Shown in pieces: positions 14,123 to 22,748 of a DNA stretch of 38,130 nucleotides. A program made the translations under genes and the position numbers. A model generated the notes under the pieces. It did no database searches and was not told the origin of the DNA. It saw only the letters and a list, made by a program, of their open reading frames with translations. The stretch is from Betaproteobacteria bacterium (GTDB lineage: Bacteria > Pseudomonadota > Gammaproteobacteria > Burkholderiales > Casimicrobiaceae): assembly GCA_005882995.1 (NCBI GenBank), contig VBCY01000024.1, positions 20,332 to 58,461 of the forward strand, given 5' to 3'. Numbering within the stretch: position 1 is the first letter of the stretch; every line of letters begins with the position of its first letter.

Positions 14123-14896
14123 ATGCCATCCACCGCGGACGTCGAGCCGGCGACTGCACACACCCGAAGTCGGGCGCTTCATCTGCCGGTCAGGACACTG
14201 CCACAGCCTGATGAAACGACATGCGGGCCGACCTGTCTGCATGCCATTTACGCGTACTGGGGCGACGACGAACCTTTGGCAGGTGTGGTTTCGCGCATGT
14301 GGCGCCTTCAGCACGGTGGCACATTCGCCGTTTTCCTGGGCTGCGACGCGCTGCGCAAGGGTTATCGCGCCCGCATCTACACCTACAACCTCACCGTTTT
14401 CGATCCAACCTGGTTCACGCATCCTCGCGTCGACATCGCTGAGAAGCTCATGCAGCAGCGGAAGATAAAGAACGATGAGCGGCTCCAGTACGCCACGGAG
14501 GGCTATCTGGAGTTCCTGGGCCTCGGCGGCAGGCTGCGCCTCGCAAATCTTTCACAATATCTGATCCGCGGCCTGCTCAGCTGCAGGCTTCCCATCCTTA
14601 CCGGACTCTCGTCGACCTATCTCTATCGTTCGGCGCGGGAATTCGGACCCCAGGACACGCCGGATGACGTTCGCGGTCTTCCCGCCGGTCATTTCGTGGT
14701 CATCGCGGGGTGGGAACAACAACGCCGGCGCGTGCTGGTCGTAGATCCCTATCAACCCAATCCCTACGGTCCTGCGCATGAATACTGGATCGACGTCGAT
14801 CGGGTGCTCGCGGCGACCCTGCTGGGCATCGTCACGCACGACGCCAATCTGCTGGTCGTCTACCCGGCACAAGGACGAGAGACAGGTCAGCGATGA
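14123..14896 (+). CDS. Papain/C39-like cysteine peptidase of the amidoligase cassette (DUF3335-like)
   Basis: A 257-residue protein. The catalytic triad of a papain-like peptidase is visible: Cys34 in DETTCGPTCLHAIYAYWGDD, His190 in LPAGHFVVIAGWEQQ and Asp208 in VLVVDPYQPNPYGP. No signal peptide, so probably cytosolic. Peptidase_C39-like/DUF3335 proteins are found next to RimK-type and GCS2-type ligases and are thought to trim or hydrolyse the amide or peptide products. Gene order here agrees: its stop overlaps the ATP-grasp start (ATGA). It starts 18 nt after LigD, so it probably belongs to the same transcript. The substrate is unknown. Confidence 0.8.
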   Translation: MPSTADVEPATAHTRSRALHLPVRTLPQPDETTCGPTCLHAIYAYWGDDEPLAGVVSRMWRLQHGGTFAVFLGCDALRKGYRARIYTYNLTVFDPTWFTHPRVDIAEKLMQQRKIKNDERLQYATEGYLEFLGLGGRLRLANLSQYLIRGLLSCRLPILTGLSSTYLYRSAREFGPQDTPDDVRGLPAGHFVVIAGWEQQRRRVLVVDPYQPNPYGPAHEYWIDVDRVLAATLLGIVTHDANLLVVYPAQGRETGQR

Positions 14897-16353
14897 ACGT
14901 GTTTCTAGTGGTCAATCGTCAACGCGACTGGCCGGTCGAGGTCGCCGGCGCCAACGTGGTGTCGGCGCGCGAATATCTCACCGATCCTGCGTACAGCGAA
15001 AGCCGTCCGGCACGCGTGATCAACCTGTGCCGCACCGACCGCTATCAAGGCCGTGGCTACTATGTCTCGCTGCTGGCCGAAGCAAGAGGCCACCGCCCGT
15101 TACCGGAAGTCAAGACCATCGGAGACATTCAAGGCGACGATCTCGACAAGCTGCTCGGTGCAAGCTTCAAGGACCAGCTGCAGCATGCGTTGGCGGATCG
15201 TTCAGAAGAGCGTTGCATCGTCGATTCCTACTTCGGCCGCGATCCACAGCACGCCAACGACTCCTTAAGCCAGCAGCTTTTTTCCGCGCTGCACGTCCCC
15301 CTGATGCGGGCGACCTTCGTGCGCGACAAAGGGCAATGGCGGCTCAAAGACCTGCGCTCGCTGAGCCCGCCCGACATCGCCAGGGAGCACCGCATGTTCG
15401 TCGCCGAAGTCGCGACCGACTACATCACGCGCAACCGCACCCGTACACGCGAGGCGCCGCCGGTGAGCCCGATGATCGCGATCCTCTACAACCCCGACGA
15501 ATCCGACCCACCGTCGAACTCAAGGGCGTTGGAGAAATTCCGTAAAGCCGCCGATGCCATCGGACTGCGCGCCGAATTCCTGCGCAAGACCGACATCGAG
15601 AAAGTCCAGCAATTCGACGCGCTGTTCATTCGCGATACCACCGGCGTCAACCATTACACCTATCAATTCGCCCGCCGCGCTGCCAGCGAGGGCCTCATCG
15701 TCGTCGACGATCCGGATTCGATTCTCAAGTGCACCAACAAGGTATACCTCAACGAGCTCCTGACGCGTCACCGAGTTCCGGTGCCCAAGACGCTGATGAT
15801 CCACCGCGACAACGTCGACCAGATCGTGCCGGTGCTCGGTCTGCCCTGCATTCTCAAGCAGCCCGACAGCGGCTTCTCACTCGGAGTGAGCAAGATCGAA
15901 TCGCTCAATGACTTGCGCGGCTGCATCGAGAAACTCTTCGCCAAATCGGATCTCGTGATCGCGCAGGAGTGGCTGCCGACCTCGTTCGACTGGCGCGTAG
16001 GCGTCTACGACCGGCGACCGCTCTACGTCTGCAAGTACTTCATGGCGCCCGGACACTGGCAGGTCATCAAACGTGAAGCAGGACGCAGGTTCGAGGGACT
16101 CACCAAGGCCATGAGCGTCGGCGAAGCGCCGGAAACAGTGGTGAAGACGGCAGTACGTGCGGCCAACCTGATCGGCGATGGGTTTTATGGCGTCGATCTC
16201 AAAGAGGCGAACGATCAATGCTACGTCATGGAGGTCAACGACAATCCCAACGTCGACGCTGGCAACGAAGACGCAGTGCTTCATGACGCGCTGTACCGCG
16301 AGATCATGGGCGTATTCCTTCGCCGCATCCGCGATACCAAGAGGACCGCCTGA
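14893..16353 (+). CDS. RimK-family ATP-grasp ligase with RimK-associated N-terminal domain
   Basis: A 486-residue protein. Residues 1-200 are the RimK-associated N-terminal domain (MNVFLVVNRQRDWPVEVAGA, VINLCRTDRYQGRGYYVSLL). Residues about 200-480 form an ATP-grasp ligase: YNPDESDPPSN, DALFIRDTTGVNHYTYQFAR, CTNKVYLNELLTRHRVPVPK, PCILKQPDSGFSLGVSK (ATP-binding loop), and VMEVNDNPNVDAGNED with the metal-binding E-x-N-x-N. Family members join an amino acid to a carboxylate through an acyl-phosphate. The start overlaps the preceding gene (ATGA), and the stop overlaps the next (TGATG). The product is not predictable from sequence. Confidence 0.88.
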   Translation: MNVFLVVNRQRDWPVEVAGANVVSAREYLTDPAYSESRPARVINLCRTDRYQGRGYYVSLLAEARGHRPLPEVKTIGDIQGDDLDKLLGASFKDQLQHALADRSEERCIVDSYFGRDPQHANDSLSQQLFSALHVPLMRATFVRDKGQWRLKDLRSLSPPDIAREHRMFVAEVATDYITRNRTRTREAPPVSPMIAILYNPDESDPPSNSRALEKFRKAADAIGLRAEFLRKTDIEKVQQFDALFIRDTTGVNHYTYQFARRAASEGLIVVDDPDSILKCTNKVYLNELLTRHRVPVPKTLMIHRDNVDQIVPVLGLPCILKQPDSGFSLGVSKIESLNDLRGCIEKLFAKSDLVIAQEWLPTSFDWRVGVYDRRPLYVCKYFMAPGHWQVIKREAGRRFEGLTKAMSVGEAPETVVKTAVRAANLIGDGFYGVDLKEANDQCYVMEVNDNPNVDAGNEDAVLHDALYREIMGVFLRRIRDTKRTA

Positions 16354-17585
16354 TGACGGCGCGCTGGACCATTCCTGCCTTTTCCGGCTACGGCATCGAG
16401 CTCGAATACATCATCGTCGACGCGGAAACGCTCGATGTGCGCCCTGCCGCGGGTGAGCTGCTGAAGGCGTTCGCGGGCGGCAACGATGCATCCGACGTGG
16501 AACGAGGCGCGCTTGGCTGGTCGAACGAGCTCACCTCACACGTCATCGAAGTCAAGAACATTGCGCCGACAACCGCCATGAAGATGCTTGCCTCGGACTT
16601 CCAGCATGAAGTGCAGGCGGCAAACCGCATGCTGCGACCCATGGGAGCGCGTCTCATGCCCACAGGAATGCATCCATGGATGGATCCCAGATCCGAGACG
16701 GTGTTGTGGAAACGGCAATATGCTGAAATCTACGAAACCTACGACCGCATCTTCGATTGCAGACGCCATGGCTGGTCGAATATCCAAAGCATGCATATCA
16801 ACCTGCCTTTCGCGGATAGCGCACAGTTCGCGCGACTACACGCGGCGATCCGGCTGCTGCTTCCGCTCTTGCCGGCGCTCGCCGCGAGCTCGCCGGTGGT
16901 CGATGGCCGAGACAGCGGTGTCCTGGATTATCGCGTCGAGGCTTACCGAGGCAGTGCCACACTCGCGCCTGCGGTGGCCGGCAAAGTCATCCCCGAGACA
17001 GTGGTCGACCGCCGCGAATACCAGGAGCTGATCCTGGACCCGATGTATCGTGAGATCGAGAGCTACGATCCAAGCGGCGTGCTGCGGCATGAGTGGCTCA
17101 ACTCGCGCGGCGCGATCGCGCGTTTTGATCGAAACGCGATTGAAGTGCGGCTGGTCGACACCCAGGAGCATCCTGCCGCCGATGTCGCGATCGCCGCTGC
17201 GACAGGCGAGGCGGCGCGCTCTCTCTATTCCGAGACATGGTCAACGCTCTGGCAGCAGCAGGCCGTTCCGACCGACACCTTGGTCGATGCGATGCTCGCA
17301 TGCGTGCGTAGCGCGGAACAAGCCGTGATCGACGACGCACAATTCCTCGATGTTCTGGGCATCAGGCCGCGGCGCTCCAGGGCGAGCGAAATCTGGGACC
17401 ATTTACTGGGCGGCGTCGACGACAACAACGCATGGTGGCGGTCGCACATCGCCTTCATCCTCGAGCGCGGAACGCTGGCGCGGCGCATCCTGAGCGCGAT
17501 CAACGGTGAATTCTCCAGGGCCAGGCTTCGGCAGGTTTACAGCCGGCTCTGCTCCTGTCTCGAAGCTGGCGCGACCTTCGAATGA
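16353..17585 (+). CDS. GCS2-type carboxylate-amine ligase (glutamate-cysteine ligase family)
   Basis: A 410-residue protein of the glutamine-synthetase fold GCS2 group (YbdK-like). Visible motifs: FSGYGIELEYIIVDAETLDV (metal-binding Glu residues), NELTSHVIEVKNIAPTT, LMPTGMHPWMDP, SMHINLPFADS, DSGVLDYRVEAYRG and IEVRLVDTQEHPAADVAIAA. Family members make an amide bond between a glutamate-like carboxylate and an amine using ATP. This one is fused into a four-gene coupled cassette rather than a glutathione pathway (no gshB neighbour), so a non-glutathione product is likely. Starts and stops overlap both neighbours. Confidence 0.85.
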   Translation: MTARWTIPAFSGYGIELEYIIVDAETLDVRPAAGELLKAFAGGNDASDVERGALGWSNELTSHVIEVKNIAPTTAMKMLASDFQHEVQAANRMLRPMGARLMPTGMHPWMDPRSETVLWKRQYAEIYETYDRIFDCRRHGWSNIQSMHINLPFADSAQFARLHAAIRLLLPLLPALAASSPVVDGRDSGVLDYRVEAYRGSATLAPAVAGKVIPETVVDRREYQELILDPMYREIESYDPSGVLRHEWLNSRGAIARFDRNAIEVRLVDTQEHPAADVAIAAATGEAARSLYSETWSTLWQQQAVPTDTLVDAMLACVRSAEQAVIDDAQFLDVLGIRPRRSRASEIWDHLLGGVDDNNAWWRSHIAFILERGTLARRILSAINGEFSRARLRQVYSRLCSCLEAGATFE

Positions 17586-18322
17586 GCAACGCGTCCCGGC
17601 GCCGACGAAGGCCGCCGGCGACGATGCCCGTCCGCTTCGTGATCAGTTGCGAGCACGGCGGAAATCGGATCCCGCGCGCCTATGCTTCGCTGTTCCATCG
17701 ATATCGCAGCCTGCTCCAATCGCATCGAGGCTATGATGCCGGTGCGCTCACCATGGCGCGTTCGCTGTCGCGCGCGCTTGGCGCGGTGCTTATCGCCTCG
17801 ACGACCAGCCGCCTGCTCGTGGAATTGAACCGTTCCCCGGGCCACCGCGACCTTTTTTCGCCGGTCATGGTGGGCGCATCGGATCAGGTGCGCCGCGCAA
17901 TCCAGCGCCGCTACTATCTGCCTTATCGGAGAAAGGTCGAAGCCGCCGTACGAGCATCGCTCGCGCTGAGCAATCGCGTCGTGCACATTTCCTCGCACAG
18001 CTTCACGCCGGTTTTGGGCGGCATGATCCGAAACGCCGATATGGCGCTGCTCTATGATCCCCGGCGACCGAGCGAACGTCGGCTGTGCATGTGCTGGCAA
18101 GCCGCGCTGCGCACGATGGACCCGGCGTGGCGCGTGCGCCGCAACTATCCCTATCGAGGCAGCGACGACGGACTCACGCGCCATCTTCGCCGTCTTTTTC
18201 CGGACGGTCTGTACAGCGGCATCGAGCTGGAGATCAATCAACGCATCGTTCGCGCGGGGGACCGCACCTGGCGCGACGCACGGTCGAAGATCATCGACGC
18301 CTTGCGCATCGCTGTGGACTGA
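17582..18322 (+). CDS. N-formylglutamate amidohydrolase-like protein
   Basis: A 246-residue protein with N-formylglutamate amidohydrolase (HutG2-like) motifs: RFVISCEHGGNRIPRAY near residues 18-34, SHRGYDAGALTMAR, LLVELNRSPGHRDLFS, VVHISSHSFTPVL and YSGIELEINQR. These are zinc-type amidohydrolases. In amidoligase cassettes they are predicted to cleave or edit acyl-glutamate-type products, not to work in histidine degradation; no hut genes are near. A basic N-terminal stretch (NASRRRRRPP) precedes the domain; an in-frame ATG at codon 15 could be the true start. ATG 17582 overlaps the previous stop. Last gene of the operon; repeat copy 2 follows. Confidence 0.85.
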   Translation: MSNASRRRRRPPATMPVRFVISCEHGGNRIPRAYASLFHRYRSLLQSHRGYDAGALTMARSLSRALGAVLIASTTSRLLVELNRSPGHRDLFSPVMVGASDQVRRAIQRRYYLPYRRKVEAAVRASLALSNRVVHISSHSFTPVLGGMIRNADMALLYDPRRPSERRLCMCWQAALRTMDPAWRVRRNYPYRGSDDGLTRHLRRLFPDGLYSGIELEINQRIVRAGDRTWRDARSKIIDALRIAVD

Positions 18323-18360
18323 ACACAATGGGCCTGCGAATCGCCATCATCAGCTGGGGA

Positions 18361-18424
18361 TCCGTTGCAATTCGGATGAGCTGGCCCTCACCCCTAACCC
18401 CTCTCCCGGCGGGAGAGGGGTGCG
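18361..18424. repeat. Dispersed two-hairpin repeat, copy 2
   Basis: The same element as at 6682-6747. First hairpin TCCG-N8-CGGA, then GAGCTGG, the conserved CTCACCCCTAACCCCTCTCCC core, and a second hairpin CCCCTCTCCCG/GGGAGAGGGG. It lies exactly between the converging stops at 18322 and 18427, where it may serve as a bidirectional terminator. Confidence 0.75.
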
Positions 18425-18426
18425 CC

Positions 18427-21400
18427 TCAGGTCATTTCGCGCGACACGAGGAATTGCTGCAGAGCAGTGATTTCCATCGGCTTGACGAAGTGCGCGTCGA
18501 AGCCCGCCTCGAGCGAGCGTGCCCGGTCCTCCGGGGCACCGTAACCGCTGACGGCGATCAGCACCATGTTGCCATTGCCGAGTTCACGACGCAGCGCCCG
18601 TGCAACCTCGTATCCGTTCATGCCGGGCAGTCCGATGTCCAGCAGCACGAGATCCGGGCGATATTCCCCCGCAACGTGCACCGCTTCGGGGCCTGTCGTC
18701 GCGACGCGGACGTCGTTGTCCATGAGCTTCAGCAGCGAGGAAAAGCTGGCGACCGCGTCGGCGTTATCATCGACGACGAGAATGCGACGACCCTTGAGTG
18801 GAGGTAGCCTCGTTTTCGGTGTCGCCGAGGTTGCGTTGGCGGTTGCGACGGGAAGCCTCACCACGAACTCGCTGCCCTTGTCCTCGCCCTCGCTCCTCGC
18901 GTGGACCGTCCCACCGTGCAGCTTGACGAGACTCCTCACAAGGGTGAGGCCGAGCCCCAGCCCGCTGCGCCTGCGCTCGATCGAAGTGTCCGCCTGCACG
19001 AAAGGCTCCCAGATGCGGGGGAGATGCTCTGGAGCGATGCCAATGCCGGAATCGCGAACGTGCAGGATCGCGCTGCCATCCTCGCGCGCGACTACGACCT
19101 CGATTTTGCCGCGATCGGTGTATTTGATGGCGTTATGCAATACGTTTTCCACGATCTGCGCGAGTCTGACGGGGTCCGCATCGACCATCAGCGGCTGCTC
19201 CGGCAGGTGAGTAGTCATGTTGTCGTGAGCGGCTTCCGCCATGCCATGCAGCTCCGCAGCCACCTCCTTGACCACTGCGACGATGTCGACCGGCTCCTTG
19301 CGCAGCTCGATATGGCCGTGAGTGATGCGCGAAACGTCGAGCAAGTCGTCGATCAGGCGCGTCATGCGCTTCACATTACGCTCGATGGTCTCGCGCATTC
19401 GGGCTGCTTCCGGCGCATTGCTTTCGAGCCTGCGCAGGATCTCCATGCCGTTGCGCAGCGGCGTGAGCGGGTTGCGCAGTTCGTGTCCGAGCGTGGCCAG
19501 AAAAGTGGTCTTCGCCCGATCCGCCTGCGCCAGTTCATCGAGCATCCGCTTACGCTCGCTCACGTCGCGGTTGATCTCCAGGATCTCAAGCACTTCGCCC
19601 TCGGGCTCACGATGCACCACCTGTCTGCTGTCGACTACGATGCGCGTGCCGTCGCGCTTCACATGCGTGATCTCGCCACTCCAGCGGTCGTGCGTGCGCA
19701 GGGCGGCGTCAATATCTTCGCCGGTGCGGGTCAGTGCGCCCTCGAGCAGCGAGCGGCAGTTCTTGCCGATCGCCTCTTCGGCCTTCCAGCCGTAGGTCAG
19801 CTCCGCGCCGCGATTCCAGAACGTGATGATGCTGTCCTTATCACGTGTGATGATCGCATCCGACGACAGCTCGAGCAGTTTCGCTTTGACCCGCAGCCGT
19901 TCCGCCTGCGCCGTAATCTCCTCGATGTCGACCAGCGTGACAACGGCGCCATCGATTCTGTTGTCCGCCGTCCGGTACGGATGAAGACGCAGCATGTGGT
20001 GTCGGCCTTCTCGGTCGCGCACCTCATGCTCATGTGCCTTCACGGTTTCGATGACCTCGGCAATCAGCGTCTCCAGATCGGGTATGTCGATGGCTGGTTT
20101 CAGATTACCGATCGGCCTCCCGATGTCGGTAGGGAGGATGCTGATTAGCTTTGCGGCGGCCGGCGTCACGCGCCGGATGCGCAGATCCACGCCGACGGCG
20201 ACCATCGGTATGCTGGTGCTGGTGATCAGGTTGTTGACATCGTCGTTGAGACGCGAGAGTTCCGTGTTACGTGTCTGAAGTTGCTCGTTGACGGTTGTCA
20301 GCTCTTCGTTAATGGACTGCAGTTCCTCTTTGGCGGTCTCCAGCTCTTCGTTGGTGCTCTGCAGCTCTTCGTTGGTGGAAAGGACCTCCTCGTTGGCGGA
20401 TTTCAATTCCTCGTTCGATGCATCCTGCTCCTCGATCACCGATTGCACGTACTCTCGTGTCGATGCCAGCTCCTGCTGCAGCGTCTTGACGTCCTCCGCA
20501 TCGTCTTCGCTCGGCGTGGCGCGCCGGCGTTTGAACCACTGCGCCATCTTCGTTCCCGTTGCTGAAGCGGCGCCGGCTCCCGAGGTCTCGCGTGCCGTCG
20601 CATTGGCCGCTTCGACCCGGGTCTGAGGATCCTCGAACAGAACAAGAAAGCATTCCTCCCTCCTGCCGGGCAGGAGTATCGGAAGCACACGCAAATCGAT
20701 CCTGCGCGTCTCGGAGTCACCGCGTACCCGGACGTTGCTGCGCCGTGCCTCTACCTTGCGAGTGTGGGATTCGGCGATGGCGCTGCGCAGTTCGAGGAAA
20801 AGTCCGTCCCGTGCCATCTTCAGGATATCGAGGCTTGCCTCCCCTGGCGAAGGCTTCAGATAGGCACCGGTCTCGCCACGGAATTGCAGCACATGAAATT
20901 CGCTGTCGACCAGTGCGCCCGGCGGCGAATACTGGGTCAACACCATCCGGTCCGCCTCGTGCAGCCAGTCCGTGGGTTCGCCGGGCTTCTCGCGTACTTG
21001 CCTCGCCATGCCTGAGCGGGTGTCTTCGGCGAGGAAATTCGGATAGGGACGTGCCGCGGCAGCTCTCTTGCGGTAGATGCGATGCGTGCGATCGACCAGT
21101 GTAAACAGATCGCTTGACGTCCCGATGGTCTCGGAGGCGCCGAGGAGAAGGAAACCATCGGGATTGAGCGCGTAGTGAAACGTCGGAATCACGCGCCTTT
21201 GCAGCGCGGGCGCGAGATAGATGAGCAGATTGCGACAACTGATGAGATCGAGCCGCGAAAATGGCGGGTCGGCCGCCACATTTTGCTTGGCGAAGACGCA
21301 TATGTCGCGAATCGCCTTGTTGACGCGATACTTCCCATCGTCCTTGGTGAAAAACCGGCGCAGCCGCTCAGGCGTGACTTCAGCCGCGATGCTATCGGGA

Positions 21401-22554
21401 TAGATGCCTTCGCGCGCTTTTTGCAGCGAAGTCGTATCGGAGAGATCGGTGGCGAAGATCTGAATCTCAGGATTGACCGGCTTGTCCTCGAGGAATTCGC
21501 TGAGCGTGATCGCCAGCGAGTATGCTTCCTGGCCCGTCGAGCAGCCGGGGACCCAGATGCGCAGCGGAGCACCGGACGACTTACCCTTGAGGATCTCGGG
21601 GAACACGCTGTGCTTGAGCACCTCGAAGGTCTCGGGCTCGCGGAAAAAGCTGGTCACGCTGATCAGGATGTCGTGATAGAGCGCGTCCAGCTCCGGGCGG
21701 CTCTGTTCGAGGTGTTGCGCGTACTCGGCCATGCTGTCATTCATGTTCAGTACAACGCGCCGCATCATGCGCCGGCGGATCGTCGTATCGCGGTAGGCGC
21801 TGAAGTCCACGCCGAAGGTGGATCGCAACAATCCCAATATCTTGCGAAAGCTTGCCTCATCGACGGTGAGCGATGACCGGTCGCCGTCGCTATCAGGTGT
21901 CGTTACATAGGGATGCTTCCCGATGCGGGCGAGCTCTCTCGCAATCTGCGCCGGCGGCAGAGCGACGTCGACGCAACCGCTGCGCAGCGCGGAGAGTGGC
22001 ATCCCGCTGTACTTCGCGGACTCTTCATCCTGGGCGAGGGTGATGCCCCCGACCGCCTTGATATCCTCCAGGCCCAGCGTGCCGTCGGATCCGGTGCCGG
22101 ACAAGACCACGCCGATCGCGGCGGTTTGCCGGTCTTCGGCGAGCGACTTGAAGAACGAATCGACCGGCAGATGGTGGATCTTGACCTCGCCGCGTGGCTC
22201 CAACTTAAGCACGCCACCGGCGATGGTCATGGTCGTGTTCGGCGGGATGATATAGACGTTGTTGGGCTCGACCTTCATGCCGTGCGAGGCTTCGCGCACC
22301 GGCATCGGCGTTGCCTTGGCGAGAATGATGTCGAGCTTGCTCTCGTGCCTGGGGTCGAGATGCTGCACGACGACGAAGGCCATGCCGGTGTCGCCCGGCA
22401 GGGCCTCGAGAAGCTGTTTCAGGGCTTCGAGCCCTCCCGCGGACGCGCCGATGCCGGCGACGGCAAAGGCACTGGTTCGTTCCGCTCGAGGCGTTTGCCC
22501 GGGTGCGCTCGCCGCGCTGCCCCTCTTCTCAGGCGCGGACGGCTGTTCGGCCAT
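18427..22554 (-). CDS. CheB-CheR-PAS-histidine kinase-receiver hybrid
   Basis: A 1375-residue fusion. In order: a CheB methylesterase (about 30-215: GIGASAGGLEALKQLLEALP, VVQHLDPRHESKL, VLSGTGSDGTLGLEDIKAVG); a CheR methyltransferase (about 230-490: VPGCSTGQEAYSLAI, DLISCRNLLIYL); a PAS-like part; a long coiled coil with EELKSANEEVLSTNEELQST heptads (about 690-760); two PAS domains (about 780-1000); HisKA with the phospho-accepting His in FLATLGHELRNPLTPLRNG; HATPase (DSGIGIAPEHLPRIWEPFVQ and SGLGLGLTLVR); and a C-terminal receiver with phospho-Asp in PDLVLLDIGLPGMNGYE. No chemoreceptor gene or N-terminal receiver is present, so this is probably a cytosolic sensor rather than a chemotaxis protein. 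Its target is unknown. It converges on the Ku operon. Confidence 0.92.
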   Translation of the reverse strand: MAEQPSAPEKRGSAASAPGQTPRAERTSAFAVAGIGASAGGLEALKQLLEALPGDTGMAFVVVQHLDPRHESKLDIILAKATPMPVREASHGMKVEPNNVYIIPPNTTMTIAGGVLKLEPRGEVKIHHLPVDSFFKSLAEDRQTAAIGVVLSGTGSDGTLGLEDIKAVGGITLAQDEESAKYSGMPLSALRSGCVDVALPPAQIARELARIGKHPYVTTPDSDGDRSSLTVDEASFRKILGLLRSTFGVDFSAYRDTTIRRRMMRRVVLNMNDSMAEYAQHLEQSRPELDALYHDILISVTSFFREPETFEVLKHSVFPEILKGKSSGAPLRIWVPGCSTGQEAYSLAITLSEFLEDKPVNPEIQIFATDLSDTTSLQKAREGIYPDSIAAEVTPERLRRFFTKDDGKYRVNKAIRDICVFAKQNVAADPPFSRLDLISCRNLLIYLAPALQRRVIPTFHYALNPDGFLLLGASETIGTSSDLFTLVDRTHRIYRKRAAAARPYPNFLAEDTRSGMARQVREKPGEPTDWLHEADRMVLTQYSPPGALVDSEFHVLQFRGETGAYLKPSPGEASLDILKMARDGLFLELRSAIAESHTRKVEARRSNVRVRGDSETRRIDLRVLPILLPGRREECFLVLFEDPQTRVEAANATARETSGAGAASATGTKMAQWFKRRRATPSEDDAEDVKTLQQELASTREYVQSVIEEQDASNEELKSANEEVLSTNEELQSTNEELETAKEELQSINEELTTVNEQLQTRNTELSRLNDDVNNLITSTSIPMVAVGVDLRIRRVTPAAAKLISILPTDIGRPIGNLKPAIDIPDLETLIAEVIETVKAHEHEVRDREGRHHMLRLHPYRTADNRIDGAVVTLVDIEEITAQAERLRVKAKLLELSSDAIITRDKDSIITFWNRGAELTYGWKAEEAIGKNCRSLLEGALTRTGEDIDAALRTHDRWSGEITHVKRDGTRIVVDSRQVVHREPEGEVLEILEINRDVSERKRMLDELAQADRAKTTFLATLGHELRNPLTPLRNGMEILRRLESNAPEAARMRETIERNVKRMTRLIDDLLDVSRITHGHIELRKEPVDIVAVVKEVAAELHGMAEAAHDNMTTHLPEQPLMVDADPVRLAQIVENVLHNAIKYTDRGKIEVVVAREDGSAILHVRDSGIGIAPEHLPRIWEPFVQADTSIERRRSGLGLGLTLVRSLVKLHGGTVHARSEGEDKGSEFVVRLPVATANATSATPKTRLPPLKGRRILVVDDNADAVASFSSLLKLMDNDVRVATTGPEAVHVAGEYRPDLVLLDIGLPGMNGYEVARALRRELGNGNMVLIAVSGYGAPEDRARSLEAGFDAHFVKPMEITALQQFLVSREMT

Positions 22555-22748
22555 GAAAGACTCGGATGGAACCGCCCGTTAGGAGCGGCGGCAAAGTCCA
22601 AACCACCAGAATAACGCTACCGCCAATGTACGGCAATCGGTCCTGATTGTTCGCAGTGGGTAGTTGATGGTTATCGAGCGGCGAGAACCCTATAGTCCAA
22701 GGACAAGCAGATCCCTTGCTCGAAATGACAGGAGCACGTGGCCTTGTC
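22555..22748. other. Intergenic region
   Basis: 194 bases between two minus-strand genes. I see no coding sequence and no clear terminator. The promoter of the hybrid kinase should lie here. An AATCAG-like hexamer occurs but lacks the rest of the composite site. Confidence 0.4.

Noticed and set aside
18901-20148. Plus-strand ORF of 415 codons opposite the hybrid kinase
   Set aside because: Antisense shadow; the kinase domains on the minus strand are unambiguous.
22640-22675. AATCAG ... CCGAT on the minus strand before the hybrid kinase
   Set aside because: Spacing is 2 instead of 7 and no TCCTACA box precedes it.
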